A stretch of 64,000 bases of DNA from JADGGV01 sp035715725 (lineage in GTDB: Bacteria; Gemmatimonadota; Gemmatimonadetes; Longimicrobiales; RSA9), in contig DASTKT010000085.1 in NCBI GenBank assembly GCA_035715725.1, forward strand, positions 1-64,000, given 5' to 3'. Each line of letters opens with the position of its first letter. Position 1 is the first letter of the stretch. The translations under genes and the position numbers were made by a program. This document shows positions 23,727-32,861 of this stretch, piece by piece. Below the pieces are notes generated by a model, which was not told the DNA's origin, searched no databases, and worked only from the letters and a program-made list of their open reading frames with translations.

Positions 23727-26027
23727 TCACATCCGGAACAGGTAGCTCAGCTTCACGAAGAACCCGTCCTGCGTCCTCGCCAGCCGCCGGAAGCCGAACG
23801 CCTCCGGCTCCTGCATCGAGCTGCCGTAGCCGAGGAAGAGGACGGTGCCCGGGCTCGGCTGGTAGGAGAAGAGCCAGTCGGCGCGGAAGCCGTTGTCCTC
23901 GCGGCGCGCGGCGCGGACGAAGCCGTCGCCCGTCCTGACCAGGACCGGGAGCCCGGTGCGGCCGTCGTCGCGCAGGTCGTCCTGGCGGTCCGAGAGGTAC
24001 TGGCCGACGAAGCGGAGGAAGACGGGGCGCGAGAGCTGGTACTCGACCTTGAGCCGCGGGATCTGCTGCACGCCGACCGTGCTCAGGTCCGCCCAGCGCA
24101 CGAACTGCTGGTGGATGTAGCGCCCCTCGACGCGCACCTTGTCGGTCGGCCGCCAGTTCAGCGTGGCGTTCATGAACGCGATCCACGCCGGCGCCCACTC
24201 GTAGAAGTTCTCGTCGCGCCCGACGACGGCCCACCCGCTGGCGTCGAGGTTCTTCCACCGCGGCGTGGTCACGCTGACGTAGAAGTCGTAGTTCGGGAGG
24301 CGCCGCGTGCCGGTGTACGGCACCGTGTCCACGCCCGTCGGACCCGGCACGGCGAGGTAGAAGTCGCGGTACAGCTCCTCGGGGTAGTGGAACGACTCGA
24401 GCATGAGCTGCGCGCCGAGCCGCCAGCCGCCGCGCAGCGCCGCGTTGAGCTGGTAATGCAGCTTCAGGTCGTCGGCATGCTTCCCGGCGGTGAACTCGTC
24501 GTAGTCCCAGACGAAGTCGAAGAGGAGCGCGTGGCTGAGCGACTCGAGCGTCGCGCCGGGCGCGCCGTAGATCGTGTAGCTGGGCTGGAGGTCGAGCTGG
24601 GCGACGCCGGTCCGGCCGAGGAAGCCCGCGCCCGCGTCGAAGCGCTCGTCGAAGCCCTTGAGCGACGCATAGAGCCCCACGGTCCGGCCGTTCCGCTGCA
24701 CGTTCATGTCGAACATCGGCGCGTGGAACGTCCCCTCGGCGGTGCGGTCGAAGCTCGTCGCCACCTGCAGGCGCGAGGAGTAGAGGCCGCCCCAGAGGAG
24801 GCGCGCATCCGCGCCGGCGACGTGGTTGTAGAGCGACCCGTCGATGCGGTCCGTGTACACGAGCCCGACGGTGCTGCGGCCCAGGTCGCGGCGCACGCGC
24901 ACGACGTTGAAGACCGGGTTCGAGCCGTCGGCGGAGAGCGCGGCGTCGTCCACGGCGCTGAGCACGCCGATGCTCGTGCCGGCCACGCTCCCGGCCAGCT
25001 TCGCGGCCGCGACGGGGCTCGCGATGCGGCGCGTGTAGACCAGGTTGTTCGGCGTCTCGAACTGCTCGCTCGCGTCCAGGAAGAACGGCCGCTTCTCCGG
25101 GAAGTAGAGTGCCTGGCGCGGGTCCGTCTGCACCTGCCCGACGTCCGCCTCGACCTGCGAGAAGTCCGGGTTCACCGTGCCGTTCAGGGTGAGGCTCGAG
25201 GTCACGCCCCAGCGCACGTTGCCGCCGACCTCCGGGCGCTGCCGGTCGTACGCCCAGCCGTCCGTGCCGGCGGCGCCGTCGACGCGGCTCGTCACCACCG
25301 GGTTCAGGTCCAGCACCACGCCTCGCCGGAGCCCCGTGAGGCCGCGCAGCGTCCCCGACTGCCCCAGGAACGACGCGGCCGCCCGCTTCGCCGGCGTCCA
25401 CGTCTGCTGGTGCCCCGAGTGCTGCGGCTGGCGCAGCACCTGGATCCCCCAGTCCTGCGTCCCGGCCGAGGGGAAGCGCAGCGTCTTGAACGGGATGCGC
25501 AGCTCCACCTCGTAGCCGTAGTCGGTGACGTGTCCCTTCGACTCGAAGATGAAATCGGGGCTCGTGTCCAGCTCGCCGTCGCCGCGCCCCTCGATCAGCG
25601 TGCCGTCGAGCTGCACGCCGAGCGGGTTCACGCCGAACACGAGCGCGCGCCGGCCGTCGTGGTACGTGTCCAGCAGCACGTGCACCCAGTCGTCGCCCCA
25701 GATCTTGTCGCGGTCCGCGAGCGTGGCGTGCACCGCCCCGTGCCGCTCGTACGCGCGGACCCCGAAGTAGATCGCCCGCTCCGTGTAGAAGACGAGCACC
25801 TCCGTCGAGTCCTCCGCCGGCATGCCGTCCGCCGGGTCGTACTCGGAGAAGCCGGTCAGCACCGCGGCCTGCTGCCACGCCGCGTCGTCGAGCCGGCCAT
25901 CGACCTCGACCTCGGCCGCCGCCGCGTGACGCGGCACCGCCACGTCGAGCTGGTGGTCGCGCCCGCTGTAGACGCCGGCGGCCGGCGGCCCGGCGAGGTG
26001 GAGGATCCAGAGGAGGAGCGGCAGCAT
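23727..26027 (-). CDS. DUF5916 protein with N-terminal CBM9-like domain
   Basis: The start is the ATG at 26027, opening on a signal peptide (LPLLLWILHLAGPPAAG). Of 766 residues, about 35-220 form a family-9 carbohydrate-binding-like sandwich (VDGRLDDAAWQQAAVLTGFS, VFYTERAIYFGVRAYE, YGYEVELRIPFKTLRF). The remainder is the DUF5916 part with many amphipathic strands and an aromatic C-terminus (LSYLFRM), typical of an outer-membrane beta-barrel. Family-specific phrases include LYFPEKRPFFLDASEQFETP and GLVYTDRIDGS. These proteins are abundant in Gemmatimonadota and Bacteroidota; a role in outer-membrane carbohydrate or metal handling is only presumed. It is divergent from the repeat-protein gene at 26270. 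Confidence 0.85.
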   Translation of the reverse strand: MLPLLLWILHLAGPPAAGVYSGRDHQLDVAVPRHAAAAEVEVDGRLDDAAWQQAAVLTGFSEYDPADGMPAEDSTEVLVFYTERAIYFGVRAYERHGAVHATLADRDKIWGDDWVHVLLDTYHDGRRALVFGVNPLGVQLDGTLIEGRGDGELDTSPDFIFESKGHVTDYGYEVELRIPFKTLRFPSAGTQDWGIQVLRQPQHSGHQQTWTPAKRAAASFLGQSGTLRGLTGLRRGVVLDLNPVVTSRVDGAAGTDGWAYDRQRPEVGGNVRWGVTSSLTLNGTVNPDFSQVEADVGQVQTDPRQALYFPEKRPFFLDASEQFETPNNLVYTRRIASPVAAAKLAGSVAGTSIGVLSAVDDAALSADGSNPVFNVVRVRRDLGRSTVGLVYTDRIDGSLYNHVAGADARLLWGGLYSSRLQVATSFDRTAEGTFHAPMFDMNVQRNGRTVGLYASLKGFDERFDAGAGFLGRTGVAQLDLQPSYTIYGAPGATLESLSHALLFDFVWDYDEFTAGKHADDLKLHYQLNAALRGGWRLGAQLMLESFHYPEELYRDFYLAVPGPTGVDTVPYTGTRRLPNYDFYVSVTTPRWKNLDASGWAVVGRDENFYEWAPAWIAFMNATLNWRPTDKVRVEGRYIHQQFVRWADLSTVGVQQIPRLKVEYQLSRPVFLRFVGQYLSDRQDDLRDDGRTGLPVLVRTGDGFVRAARREDNGFRADWLFSYQPSPGTVLFLGYGSSMQEPEAFGFRRLARTQDGFFVKLSYLFRM

Positions 26028-26269
26028 CGGCGTGTCGGTCCCGGGGTTCGCGGGGGCCGGCCCATCCGGGCCGACGCGGCATGCAATCTGGACGCCGCGC
26101 CCCGGCGGCGACAGCCGATGGACGCGGAACGGCCCGGCGGCGGTGCGAGCGGCGGGATCGGGGGGGCCGGGCGCGGGCGCGCCGGCGTCCGAAACCGTCC
26201 GGCCGCCGCCGCCGTAGGGGCTCCGGCGCCGGAGCCGCAACCTCCCCGCCCACTCTCACAAGGATTCTC

Positions 26270-27550
26270 ATGCGACGCTTCGTGAAGCCGCGCCCCGTCG
26301 CGCTCGTTTTCGCCGCGCTCCTGGCGACGCCGGCCGCCGCCGCCGCGCAGCGCTGCGGCGGGCCCGCGCTGAACCTCGGCACCGGCTGTGCCGGGCTCAG
26401 CATCGGCAACTCGCACCGCTGGCGCGGCGTCCGCCTGAACTGGGCCGACCGGAACGTGGACCGCGTGACCGGCGTGAACGTCACGCTCTGGAAGCCGGAC
26501 TTCGAGCACCTCTCCGGCCGCTACGGCGGCATCTCGCTCGGCCTGATCCCGGCCGGCGAGCGCCTGCGCGGCGTCAACCTCGGCGTCGCCGGCGTCGTCG
26601 CCGACCGCGAGATCTCGGGGCTGAACGTGGGCGGTGCCGCGATCGTCGGGAACGGCGTGGTGCGCGGGGTCAACGTCGGCGGGCTCGCGCTCGTCTCGAA
26701 CGGCTCGCTCGTCGGCGTGAACCTGGCCGGCGTCGCCACCGTCGCGAACGCCGATGCGCGCTGGGTCAACCTCGCGGGGCTCGCCACGGTGACGAACGGC
26801 GCGATGCTCGGGCTCAACGTGGCCGGGCTCGCCACCGTCGCCAACGGCCCGCTGCGCGGCGTCAGCCTGGCCGGCGCCGCCGTGGTCACGAACGGCGACG
26901 CCCGGGGCGTGAACGCCGCCGGCGTCGCCATGGTCGCGAACGGCGAGCTGCGCTGGATCAACGTCGGCGGGCTGGCGGTCGTGGGGAACTCGGTGGTCGA
27001 GGGGGTGAGCGTCGGCGGGCTCGCGCTCGTCTCCAACGGGCGACTGCGCGGGCTCAACCTCGGCGGGCTCGCCACCGTCGCGAACGCGACGATGACGGGC
27101 GTGAACCTGAGCGGCGTCGCCACGGTCTCGAACGGCGACATGACCGGCCTGAACGCCGGCGGGCTGGCGGTGGTCGCGAACGGGCGGATGAGCGGGATCA
27201 ACCTCGGCGGCCTGGCCGTCGTGGCCGGCGGCGGCGAGCTGAGCGGGCTCTCCGTCGGCGGGCTCGCCGTCGAGAGCTCCCGCCGCATCCGCGGCGTCTC
27301 GGCCGCCCTCTACCGGGCCCGCGCGCCGGAGATCTCCGGCGCCGCGCTCACCGGCCTGCTGAACCGCGCCGGCGAGCTGCACGGCTTCGGCGTGGCCGGC
27401 TGGAACGACATCGGCCGCCAGCGCGGCCTCACGATCGGCCTCTACAACCACGCCCGCACGCTGCACGGCGTGCAGGTCGGCCTCCTGAACCGGGCCGACA
27501 ACAACCGCCCGCCGTTCCGCTGGCTGCCGCTCGTGAACGCGCACCGGTAG
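26270..27550 (+). CDS. Secreted protein of about fifteen tandem 16-residue repeats
   Basis: The 426-residue protein has a signal peptide (LVFAALLATPAAAAAQ). From about residue 97 to 340 it consists of consecutive 16-residue units with the pattern GVNLGGLATVANGxxx, for example GLNVAGLATVANGPLR and GVNLSGVATVSNGDMT. Only one unit has an extra residue. Glycine and small hydrophobics at fixed positions suggest a beta-solenoid or a stack of short beta turns. The flanks (ALNLGTGCAGLSIGNSHRWR and LLNRAGELHGFGVAGWNDIG) look like diverged caps. It may belong to the LA_2272-type surface-repeat group, but I cannot confirm that. A cell-surface or outer-membrane location is likely; the function is unknown. 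Confidence 0.75.
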   Translation: MRRFVKPRPVALVFAALLATPAAAAAQRCGGPALNLGTGCAGLSIGNSHRWRGVRLNWADRNVDRVTGVNVTLWKPDFEHLSGRYGGISLGLIPAGERLRGVNLGVAGVVADREISGLNVGGAAIVGNGVVRGVNVGGLALVSNGSLVGVNLAGVATVANADARWVNLAGLATVTNGAMLGLNVAGLATVANGPLRGVSLAGAAVVTNGDARGVNAAGVAMVANGELRWINVGGLAVVGNSVVEGVSVGGLALVSNGRLRGLNLGGLATVANATMTGVNLSGVATVSNGDMTGLNAGGLAVVANGRMSGINLGGLAVVAGGGELSGLSVGGLAVESSRRIRGVSAALYRARAPEISGAALTGLLNRAGELHGFGVAGWNDIGRQRGLTIGLYNHARTLHGVQVGLLNRADNNRPPFRWLPLVNAHR

Positions 27551-27691
27551 CCGGCTGCGTCCGGGAGCGTGGCCGGGTCCGGAAACGGCGCCTCACGCGG
27601 AGGCGCGCAGCCGCGGAGGGGAGCCGGGCGGCGAAGGGTTACCCGGGGATGTGAACGGCGCCCGGTGGGGAGCAACCCAGCGGGCGCCCCC

Positions 27692-28738
27692 CTACCGGTA
27701 CAGCACGTCCATCGAGAACACCCCATCCTCCACGCCCTTCAGCCGCTGCGGCGTGCCGCCCTGCGTCGAGACGACGGAGCTGACGTGCGCGGTCGCGCCC
27801 GAGCTAGGGTCCGCGTCGCTCATGACGAGCGCCCAGCGGTCGTCGGCGGAGAGCCGGCCGAGCAGGATGTAGCCGCGCGCCACCAGCACCGCCGGCGCCG
27901 TCCCGGCCAGCGGCACGCGCACGAGCTGCCGCACGTAATCCTGGCCGCTCACGAGCGTCTCGTTGCGCAGCAGCAGCGCCCACGCCCCCGTGCGGGCGAT
28001 CCCCTGCACGGTGCCGGGCACGCTGTCCGCCACCGTCCGCGCCTCGAGCGAGCCCAGCTCGACTCGCACGATGCGCGAGAGCCGGTCGGCGATCGGCGTC
28101 GAGCGGCTCCCGACGTTCTTCGAGAAGAGCACGCCCAGCCCGGACGCGTCGAAGCGCACGACGTCGCCGCCAATGCTCGCGCCCTGCGTCAGCCGCTGCA
28201 CCCGGTTCGTCTCGAGGTCCGTCACGAACACGTCCACGCCCGCCGCCCGCGGCAGCGTGCTCATCCCGTACACGAGCTTCCGCCCGTCCGGCGACCAGTC
28301 CACGTTCGTCAGGATGATCTGCATGTTCGGGCTGGCGACGCGCGCGCCCGTCCCGTCCGCGTTCACCACGACCACCTCGGATTGGTCGTACGCCAGCGTC
28401 GCCACGACCGCCAGCTTCTTCCCGTCCGGGCTCCACGACACCGGCCCGAGCGCCAGGATGCTCGCGTCCTCGAGCCGCGGCAGCATCGTCACGTTCCCCG
28501 GGATCGGGTCCTCCGCGCCGTCGAAGCGGATCCGCCGGCGCTGCGTTCCATCGGCGGCCTGCACGTACAGCGCGGGCCGGTTCCCCTCCTGTCCGATCAG
28601 GGCGACGAGGCTCGCCGAGCCGCCGTCGTCCGGGCCCACCACCGCCGTCTCGCACCCCGCCGCCACGGCAAGGGCGGCGAGCACCGCGCCCATTGCGCCG
28701 GCTCGCCACCACCGCCCGCCTCCATATGTGACACGCAT
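27692..28738 (-). CDS. PD40/TolB-type beta-propeller lipoprotein
   Basis: The start is the ATG at 28738 with a lipoprotein signal (GAVLAALAVAAGC). The 348 residues contain repeated propeller blades with the PD40 phrase: VSWSPDGKKLAVVATL, VDWSPDGRKLVYGMST and LSADDRWALVMSDA, plus VVVNADGTGARVAS and VFVTDLETNRVQRLT. This matches the TolB-like six-bladed propeller without the N-terminal TolB domain. It is probably a periplasmic scaffold or a sensor of unknown ligand. It stands alone between convergent and divergent neighbours. Confidence 0.82.
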   Translation of the reverse strand: MRVTYGGGRWWRAGAMGAVLAALAVAAGCETAVVGPDDGGSASLVALIGQEGNRPALYVQAADGTQRRRIRFDGAEDPIPGNVTMLPRLEDASILALGPVSWSPDGKKLAVVATLAYDQSEVVVVNADGTGARVASPNMQIILTNVDWSPDGRKLVYGMSTLPRAAGVDVFVTDLETNRVQRLTQGASIGGDVVRFDASGLGVLFSKNVGSRSTPIADRLSRIVRVELGSLEARTVADSVPGTVQGIARTGAWALLLRNETLVSGQDYVRQLVRVPLAGTAPAVLVARGYILLGRLSADDRWALVMSDADPSSGATAHVSSVVSTQGGTPQRLKGVEDGVFSMDVLYR

Positions 28739-29002
28739 GGTATTTCGTCGTCTTTTCGGGTGATGTCCGCACCGCCGGCGCTCGCCGTCGGCGGGGCGAC
28801 AGGGTAGTGGCCCGGCCCGGTGCCGGGAAGAGCGCCGGGCGTCCCCTCCAGCAGCCACGGACGCGTCCCCCGAGGAGGACAGGCCCTGGCGGAAATCGCG
28901 GAAATTCGCAACTTCCCGCGCCGCCACGGTGGCACTCGCCTTGCCACTACGCCCGCGCAGAACGGGCGAAGCGAACGGGAAGATTCAAACAGGAGTGGGG
29001 TT

Positions 29003-29692
29003 ATGCGAAAGGGTCGTTCGCACCATGTCGCCATCGTCGCCGTGGCGCTCGCCGCGCAGTTCGGCGTCACCGCCTGCGCGAGCATGAACAAGACCGCCAA
29101 GGGCGGGATCATCGGCGCCGGCGCCGGCGGCGTGGTCGGCGCCGCCGTCGGCAAGGCGACGGGGAACGTCGCCCGCGGCGCGATCATCGGCGCGGCGGTG
29201 GGCGGCGCGGCCGGCGCCATCATCGGCCACCAGATGGACAAGCAGGCGCAGGAGATCGCGGCCACGGTCCCGGGCGCGACGGTGACGCGCGTGGGCGAGG
29301 GGATGGTGGTGACGTTCGAATCGGGGATCCTCTTCGACTTCGACAGGTCGGACCTGCGCTCGAACGCGCAGGGCAACTTGCAGAACCTGGCGAACAGCCT
29401 GGAGAAGTACCCGGGCGAGGAGGTCCTCGTCGTCGGGCACACGGACGCGCAGGGCACCGACTCCTACAACCAGGCGCTCTCGCAGCGGCGCGCCCAGTCC
29501 GCGGCCGGCTACCTCCAGACGCAGGGCGTCAACGCCAGCCGGATCCACACCCGCGGCATGGGCGAGACCGATCCGGTCGCCGACAACGACACCGAGGCCG
29601 GACGCCAGGCCAACCGCCGCGTCGAGGTCGTCCTCTACGCCAGCGAGGCGTGGCGCAAGCAGGTGCAGCAGAGCGTGGCGCCGGGGAGCTGA
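29003..29692 (+). CDS. OmpA-family lipoprotein with glycine zipper
   Basis: The ATG at 29003 follows AGGAGTGGGG. The 229-residue product has a lipobox (QFGVTAC), a glycine-zipper segment (GGIIGAGAGGVVGAAVGKAT and GAIIGAAVGGAAGAIIG, about 34-75) that may insert in membrane, then an OmpA C-terminal peptidoglycan-binding domain: FDFDRSDLRSNAQGNLQNLA, VVGHTDAQGTDSYNQALSQR and NRRVEVVLYA. The Asp and Arg that hold diaminopimelate are present (HTDAQGTD, NRRVE). It anchors the outer membrane to the wall, as in YiaD/Pal-like proteins. Confidence 0.92.
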   Translation: MRKGRSHHVAIVAVALAAQFGVTACASMNKTAKGGIIGAGAGGVVGAAVGKATGNVARGAIIGAAVGGAAGAIIGHQMDKQAQEIAATVPGATVTRVGEGMVVTFESGILFDFDRSDLRSNAQGNLQNLANSLEKYPGEEVLVVGHTDAQGTDSYNQALSQRRAQSAAGYLQTQGVNASRIHTRGMGETDPVADNDTEAGRQANRRVEVVLYASEAWRKQVQQSVAPGS

Positions 29693-29717
29693 CCGGCGCG
29701 CCGCGCGAGTGACGGAA

Positions 29718-29747
29718 CGGCCCGGGCGTCGGAAGATGCCCGGGCCG
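29718..29747 (+). terminator. Hairpin downstream of OmpA-family gene
   Basis: CGGCCCGGGC (29718-29727) pairs with GCCCGGGCCG (29738-29747) with a 10-nt loop, 25 bp after the stop codon. There is no T tract, so it is a probable but not certain terminator. Confidence 0.6.
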
Positions 29748-29802
29748 CTCGTGCATCCGGCCCCGTCTCCCCGCTCATGCAGACCCCGAAGGTCCCGTCG
29801 TT

Positions 29803-29950
29803 CGTCCTTTCCGCCTCCGCCTCCGCGCCCGCCTCCGGCAGTTCCCTCATCCGCATTCGCATTCGAACATGACGCGCGGCGGACCGGCATCGGGGAGGCG
29901 GATCCGCACGGCACCACATCGGAGGCGGGTGCGGAGGCGGAGGCGACCCG
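29803..29950. repeat. Hexamer (CCTCCG)n inverted element, copy 2
   Basis: TCGTCCTTTCCGCCTCCGCC and CTCCGCGCCCGCCTCCGG (about 29803-29838) match the left arm of the element at 2974-3092, including the non-repetitive TCCTTTCCGC lead. The right arm CGGAGGCGGGTGCGGAGGCG plus GAGGCGACC (about 29920-29948) matches its right arm. The centre contains TCCGCATTCGCATTCG. It lies between convergent OmpA and lipid kinase genes. Confidence 0.75.
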
Positions 29951-29968
29951 ATCCCCAGGGGCGTCGCC

Positions 29969-30868
29969 TCACGCGCGGACGGGGGCCACCACGCGCAGCG
30001 CATCCGGGTGCACGCGGAACTCCAGCGGCGCGACGAGCCGCTCCGGCTCGCCGTCGCGGGCGATGTCGACGCGCCTGCGGGAGTCGAGCGTGAAGGCGGG
30101 CGCGTGCAGGACGTCGAGCCCGGGGCCGGCGGGCGTCTCGCCGCGCTGGAGCTTCCGGAGCGTGCGGAGGGCGAGACGGATCAACGCGGCGCGAGTGTGC
30201 GCGCGGGGCACGACGATTTCGAGCTCGCGGGCCTCCGCCTCGCGCGCGTCCCCCGGGAGCTGGAAGCTGCCGCGCCCGAGGCCGACCCACACGCCCACCG
30301 CCGTGCGGTCGATCCGGTGTCCGTGCGCCTCGAGCGTGAGCCGCGTGGGGCGCATGCGCGCAAGGACGTACACCCAGGCGACGACGGCGGCGGGCCACTT
30401 CCCGAGCCAGCGCCGCCAGCGCTCGCGGTGCCGGACCATGTGAGGGTAGAGCCCGGAGGCGGCGTTGTTGATGAAGGTACGGTCGTCCACGGTGCCGACC
30501 GGCACGGTGACGATGCGCCGGCCGGCGAGCGCGCGGGCGGCGTCCTCCGGCGCCTCGATCCCGAGGCGCCGGGCGAAGTGGTTGAGCGTGCCGAACGGGA
30601 TCGGCGCGAGCGCCGTCTCGCCGCCGCGCAGGGCGTCCGCGGCCGTGGAGAGCGTGCCGTCCCCGCCCGCGACCGCGACGATCGGCGCGCCGGCCGCGGC
30701 CGCGGCGCGCACCGCGGCCGCCAGCGCGGCGGGCGGCGTCGAACGGATGTCGGCGTCGACGCCCGCCTCCTCCAGCACGGCGCGCAGCCGCTCGACGGCG
30801 CGGCCGCTCGCGCCGCCCGCCTCGGCGTTGATGAACACCGGGATCGGTCCGCCGCCTTGCGCCGCCAC
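29969..30868 (-). CDS. Diacylglycerol/lipid kinase family protein
   Basis: The 299-residue protein starts at the ATG at 30868 with PVFINAEAGG, the usual N-terminal strand. The catalytic domain shows AVAGGDGTLS (GGDGT nucleotide loop, about 67-76) and PIPFGTLNHFARRLG (about 89-103), both hallmarks of DAGK_cat. The C-terminal YegS-like lid contains INNAASGLYPHMVR and VDIARDGEPERLVAPLEF. Enzymes of this group phosphorylate diacylglycerol, sphingoid bases or other lipids at the inner membrane. No lipid-synthesis genes flank it. It is divergent from the dehydrogenase gene at 31017. Confidence 0.88.
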   Translation of the reverse strand: MAAQGGGPIPVFINAEAGGASGRAVERLRAVLEEAGVDADIRSTPPAALAAAVRAAAAAGAPIVAVAGGDGTLSTAADALRGGETALAPIPFGTLNHFARRLGIEAPEDAARALAGRRIVTVPVGTVDDRTFINNAASGLYPHMVRHRERWRRWLGKWPAAVVAWVYVLARMRPTRLTLEAHGHRIDRTAVGVWVGLGRGSFQLPGDAREAEARELEIVVPRAHTRAALIRLALRTLRKLQRGETPAGPGLDVLHAPAFTLDSRRRVDIARDGEPERLVAPLEFRVHPDALRVVAPVRA

Positions 30869-31016
30869 GCCGCCTCCCGCGTCTTCGGTGTACGCCCGCC
30901 CGGCGCGGGCGCTCGAGAGGGCAGGTTGCGGGCCGCGCCGCGCCCTTGCCCCCGCCGCCGGCCCCCGGCAACATCAAGCGCCCGTTCGTCGCGCCACCAT
31001 AGGGAGGACACTCGCA

Positions 31017-31946
31017 ATGGCCGTGGATCCCAGCAGCACCGTCGTCGGCTTCGTCGGCACCGGCGTCATGGGCCGGAGCATGGCCCGGCACCTCGTGGAC
31101 GCGGGGTACCGCGTGCTCGTCTACACGCGGACGCGGGAGAAGGCGGCGCCGGTGCTGGAGGCGGGGGCGGAGTGGCGGGACTCGGTCGCCGGCGTCGCCC
31201 AGGGGAGCGACGTCGTGATCACGATCGTCGGCTACCCGGCGGACGTCGAGGAGGTCTACCTGGGCGAGGGCGGCATCCTGTCCGCGGCGCGGCCGGGGAC
31301 GCTCGTCGTCGACATGACGACGTCGAAGCCGTCGCTCGCGCGGCGCATCCACGAGGCCGCGGCGGGGAAGGGGATCCGCGCGCTGGACGCGCCCGTCTCC
31401 GGCGGCGACGTCGGCGCGCGCGAGGCGCGGCTCTCCATCATGGTCGGCGGCGACAACGACGCGTTCGAGGCCGTCCGTCCCGTCCTCGAGGTGCTCGGCA
31501 AGAACATCGTGCACCAGGGTCCGGCCGGCGCCGGGCAGCACACGAAGATGGCGAACCAGATCGCCATCGCGTCCGGCATGATCGGCGTGTGCGAGGCGCT
31601 GGCGTACGCGCGGCGGGCGGGACTCGATCCGTGGCGCGTGCTCGAGAGCATCGAGAAGGGGGCGGCCGCGAGCTGGTCGCTGTCGAACTACGGGCCGCGC
31701 ATGCTGCGCGGCGACTTCGAGCCCGGCTTCTACGTCAAGCACTTCCTGAAGGACATGGGGATCGCGCTGGAGGCGGCCGAGGAGATGGACCTCGACCTGC
31801 CGGGCCTCGAGCTGGCGCGCATGCTCTACGACGAGGTCGCCGAGATCGGCTTCGCCGAGAAGGGCACGCAGTCGCTGTTCGCGCTCTGGGAGGAGGAGGA
31901 CGGCGGCGAGGGCGCGCCGGACCTCGTGCAGATTTCACCGCGCTGA
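31017..31946 (+). CDS. NAD(P)-dependent beta-hydroxyacid dehydrogenase
   Basis: The ATG at 31017 follows AGGGAGGAC. The 309-residue product has the Rossmann loop GFVGTGVMGRSMARHL (about 11-26), the DVVITIVGYPADVEEVYLG strand-loop, the substrate motif LDAPVSGGDVGAREA (about 122-136), the catalytic-Lys segment GQHTKMANQ (about 178-186) and KDMGIALEAAEE near the C-terminus. This places it in the 3-hydroxyisobutyrate / tartronate-semialdehyde reductase group. The substrate cannot be fixed from sequence. Codon use is typical of the window. Confidence 0.9.
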   Translation: MAVDPSSTVVGFVGTGVMGRSMARHLVDAGYRVLVYTRTREKAAPVLEAGAEWRDSVAGVAQGSDVVITIVGYPADVEEVYLGEGGILSAARPGTLVVDMTTSKPSLARRIHEAAAGKGIRALDAPVSGGDVGAREARLSIMVGGDNDAFEAVRPVLEVLGKNIVHQGPAGAGQHTKMANQIAIASGMIGVCEALAYARRAGLDPWRVLESIEKGAAASWSLSNYGPRMLRGDFEPGFYVKHFLKDMGIALEAAEEMDLDLPGLELARMLYDEVAEIGFAEKGTQSLFALWEEEDGGEGAPDLVQISPR

Positions 31947-32044
31947 CGGCGCCGTCCGGCGGCGCTCGCCGGCGGACGCATCTCCTTGTCGGCCCGGCTC
32001 TTGCCTCCGCCCCCCGCGGTTCGCTCCCCTGGACGCGGGAGGGG

Positions 32045-32854
32045 ATGGTGGGGCTGCGCAGACACGGACTCCTTCTCCTGCTGGCGGCGCTGCCGGCCGC
32101 GCGGCCGGCCAACGCCCAGCGGCTCGGCGCCGAGCTCGCCGACGCCGGTCACGACGCGCTCCGCATCCTCGCCTCGCCCGCGCACATCCAGACGGACGAC
32201 CTCCCTACGCTCGGCGCCGTCATCGGCGGCGCGGTCGTCGTCGGCGCGCTCGACGCGCCGATCCAGCGCTGGATCGACCGGCACGAGGGCTCGCTGCTCG
32301 TGCGCGCGGCCACGCCGTTCCGGGAGGGCTCGCCGCTCAGCCGGCTCGGGTTGGCGGGCACGCTCTGGCCGGTCTCCGGCGCGCTCTATCTGGCCGGTCT
32401 CATCGCCGACGACCGCGCGCTCCGCGACGCCGGGCTCGGCTGCGGCGCCACTCTCGCCGCGAGCACCACGATACGGCACGCCATCTACCGCCTCGTCTCG
32501 CGGCCGCGCCCCGGCACCGGGGAGCGCCCGTACGCCATATCGGTGCCGGGCGGCGACTGGGAGCACCACTCCTTCTTCGCCGGCCACACCTCGAACATCG
32601 TCGGGTGCACCGCGTTCTGGGACCGGCGCTTCCGCCTGGGCGCGGCCGCGCTCCCGCTGTACGCGCTCGCCGCCGGCGTGAGCGTGAGCCGGACGATCGA
32701 TGGCGCGCACTGGGCCAGCGACACGTACGTCGGCGTCGCGTTCGGCTACGCGGCCGGCCGCCTCGTCGCCGACCGGATGCGCGGCCGGGTCGAGCCCCGT
32801 ACCACGGAACCCGACCCGGCGCTCGTGCTCGTCGTGCGATGGCCCGCGCGGTGA
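32045..32854 (+). CDS. PAP2-family phosphatase, secreted or membrane-associated
   Basis: The start is the ATG at 32045, opening on a signal peptide ending ANAQ. The three PAP2 motifs are visible in order: RHAIYRLVSRPRPG (R-x6-RP), FFAGHTSN (the PSGH motif with A-G-H), and SRTIDGAHWASDTYVG (SR-x5-H-x3-D). Several hydrophobic helices lie between them. Members dephosphorylate undecaprenyl or phosphatidic phosphates on the periplasmic face. In 269 residues it is the usual size. It converges with the M16 peptidase gene only 7 bp away. Confidence 0.87.
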   Translation: MVGLRRHGLLLLLAALPAARPANAQRLGAELADAGHDALRILASPAHIQTDDLPTLGAVIGGAVVVGALDAPIQRWIDRHEGSLLVRAATPFREGSPLSRLGLAGTLWPVSGALYLAGLIADDRALRDAGLGCGATLAASTTIRHAIYRLVSRPRPGTGERPYAISVPGGDWEHHSFFAGHTSNIVGCTAFWDRRFRLGAAALPLYALAAGVSVSRTIDGAHWASDTYVGVAFGYAAGRLVADRMRGRVEPRTTEPDPALVLVVRWPAR

Positions 32855-32861
32855 GGCGCTC

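Noticed and set aside
23554..26484. A 976-codon minus-strand frame overlapping the DUF5916 gene in another phase
   Set aside because: It is a phase shadow. The DUF5916 frame has a signal peptide and conserved family phrases; this one does not.
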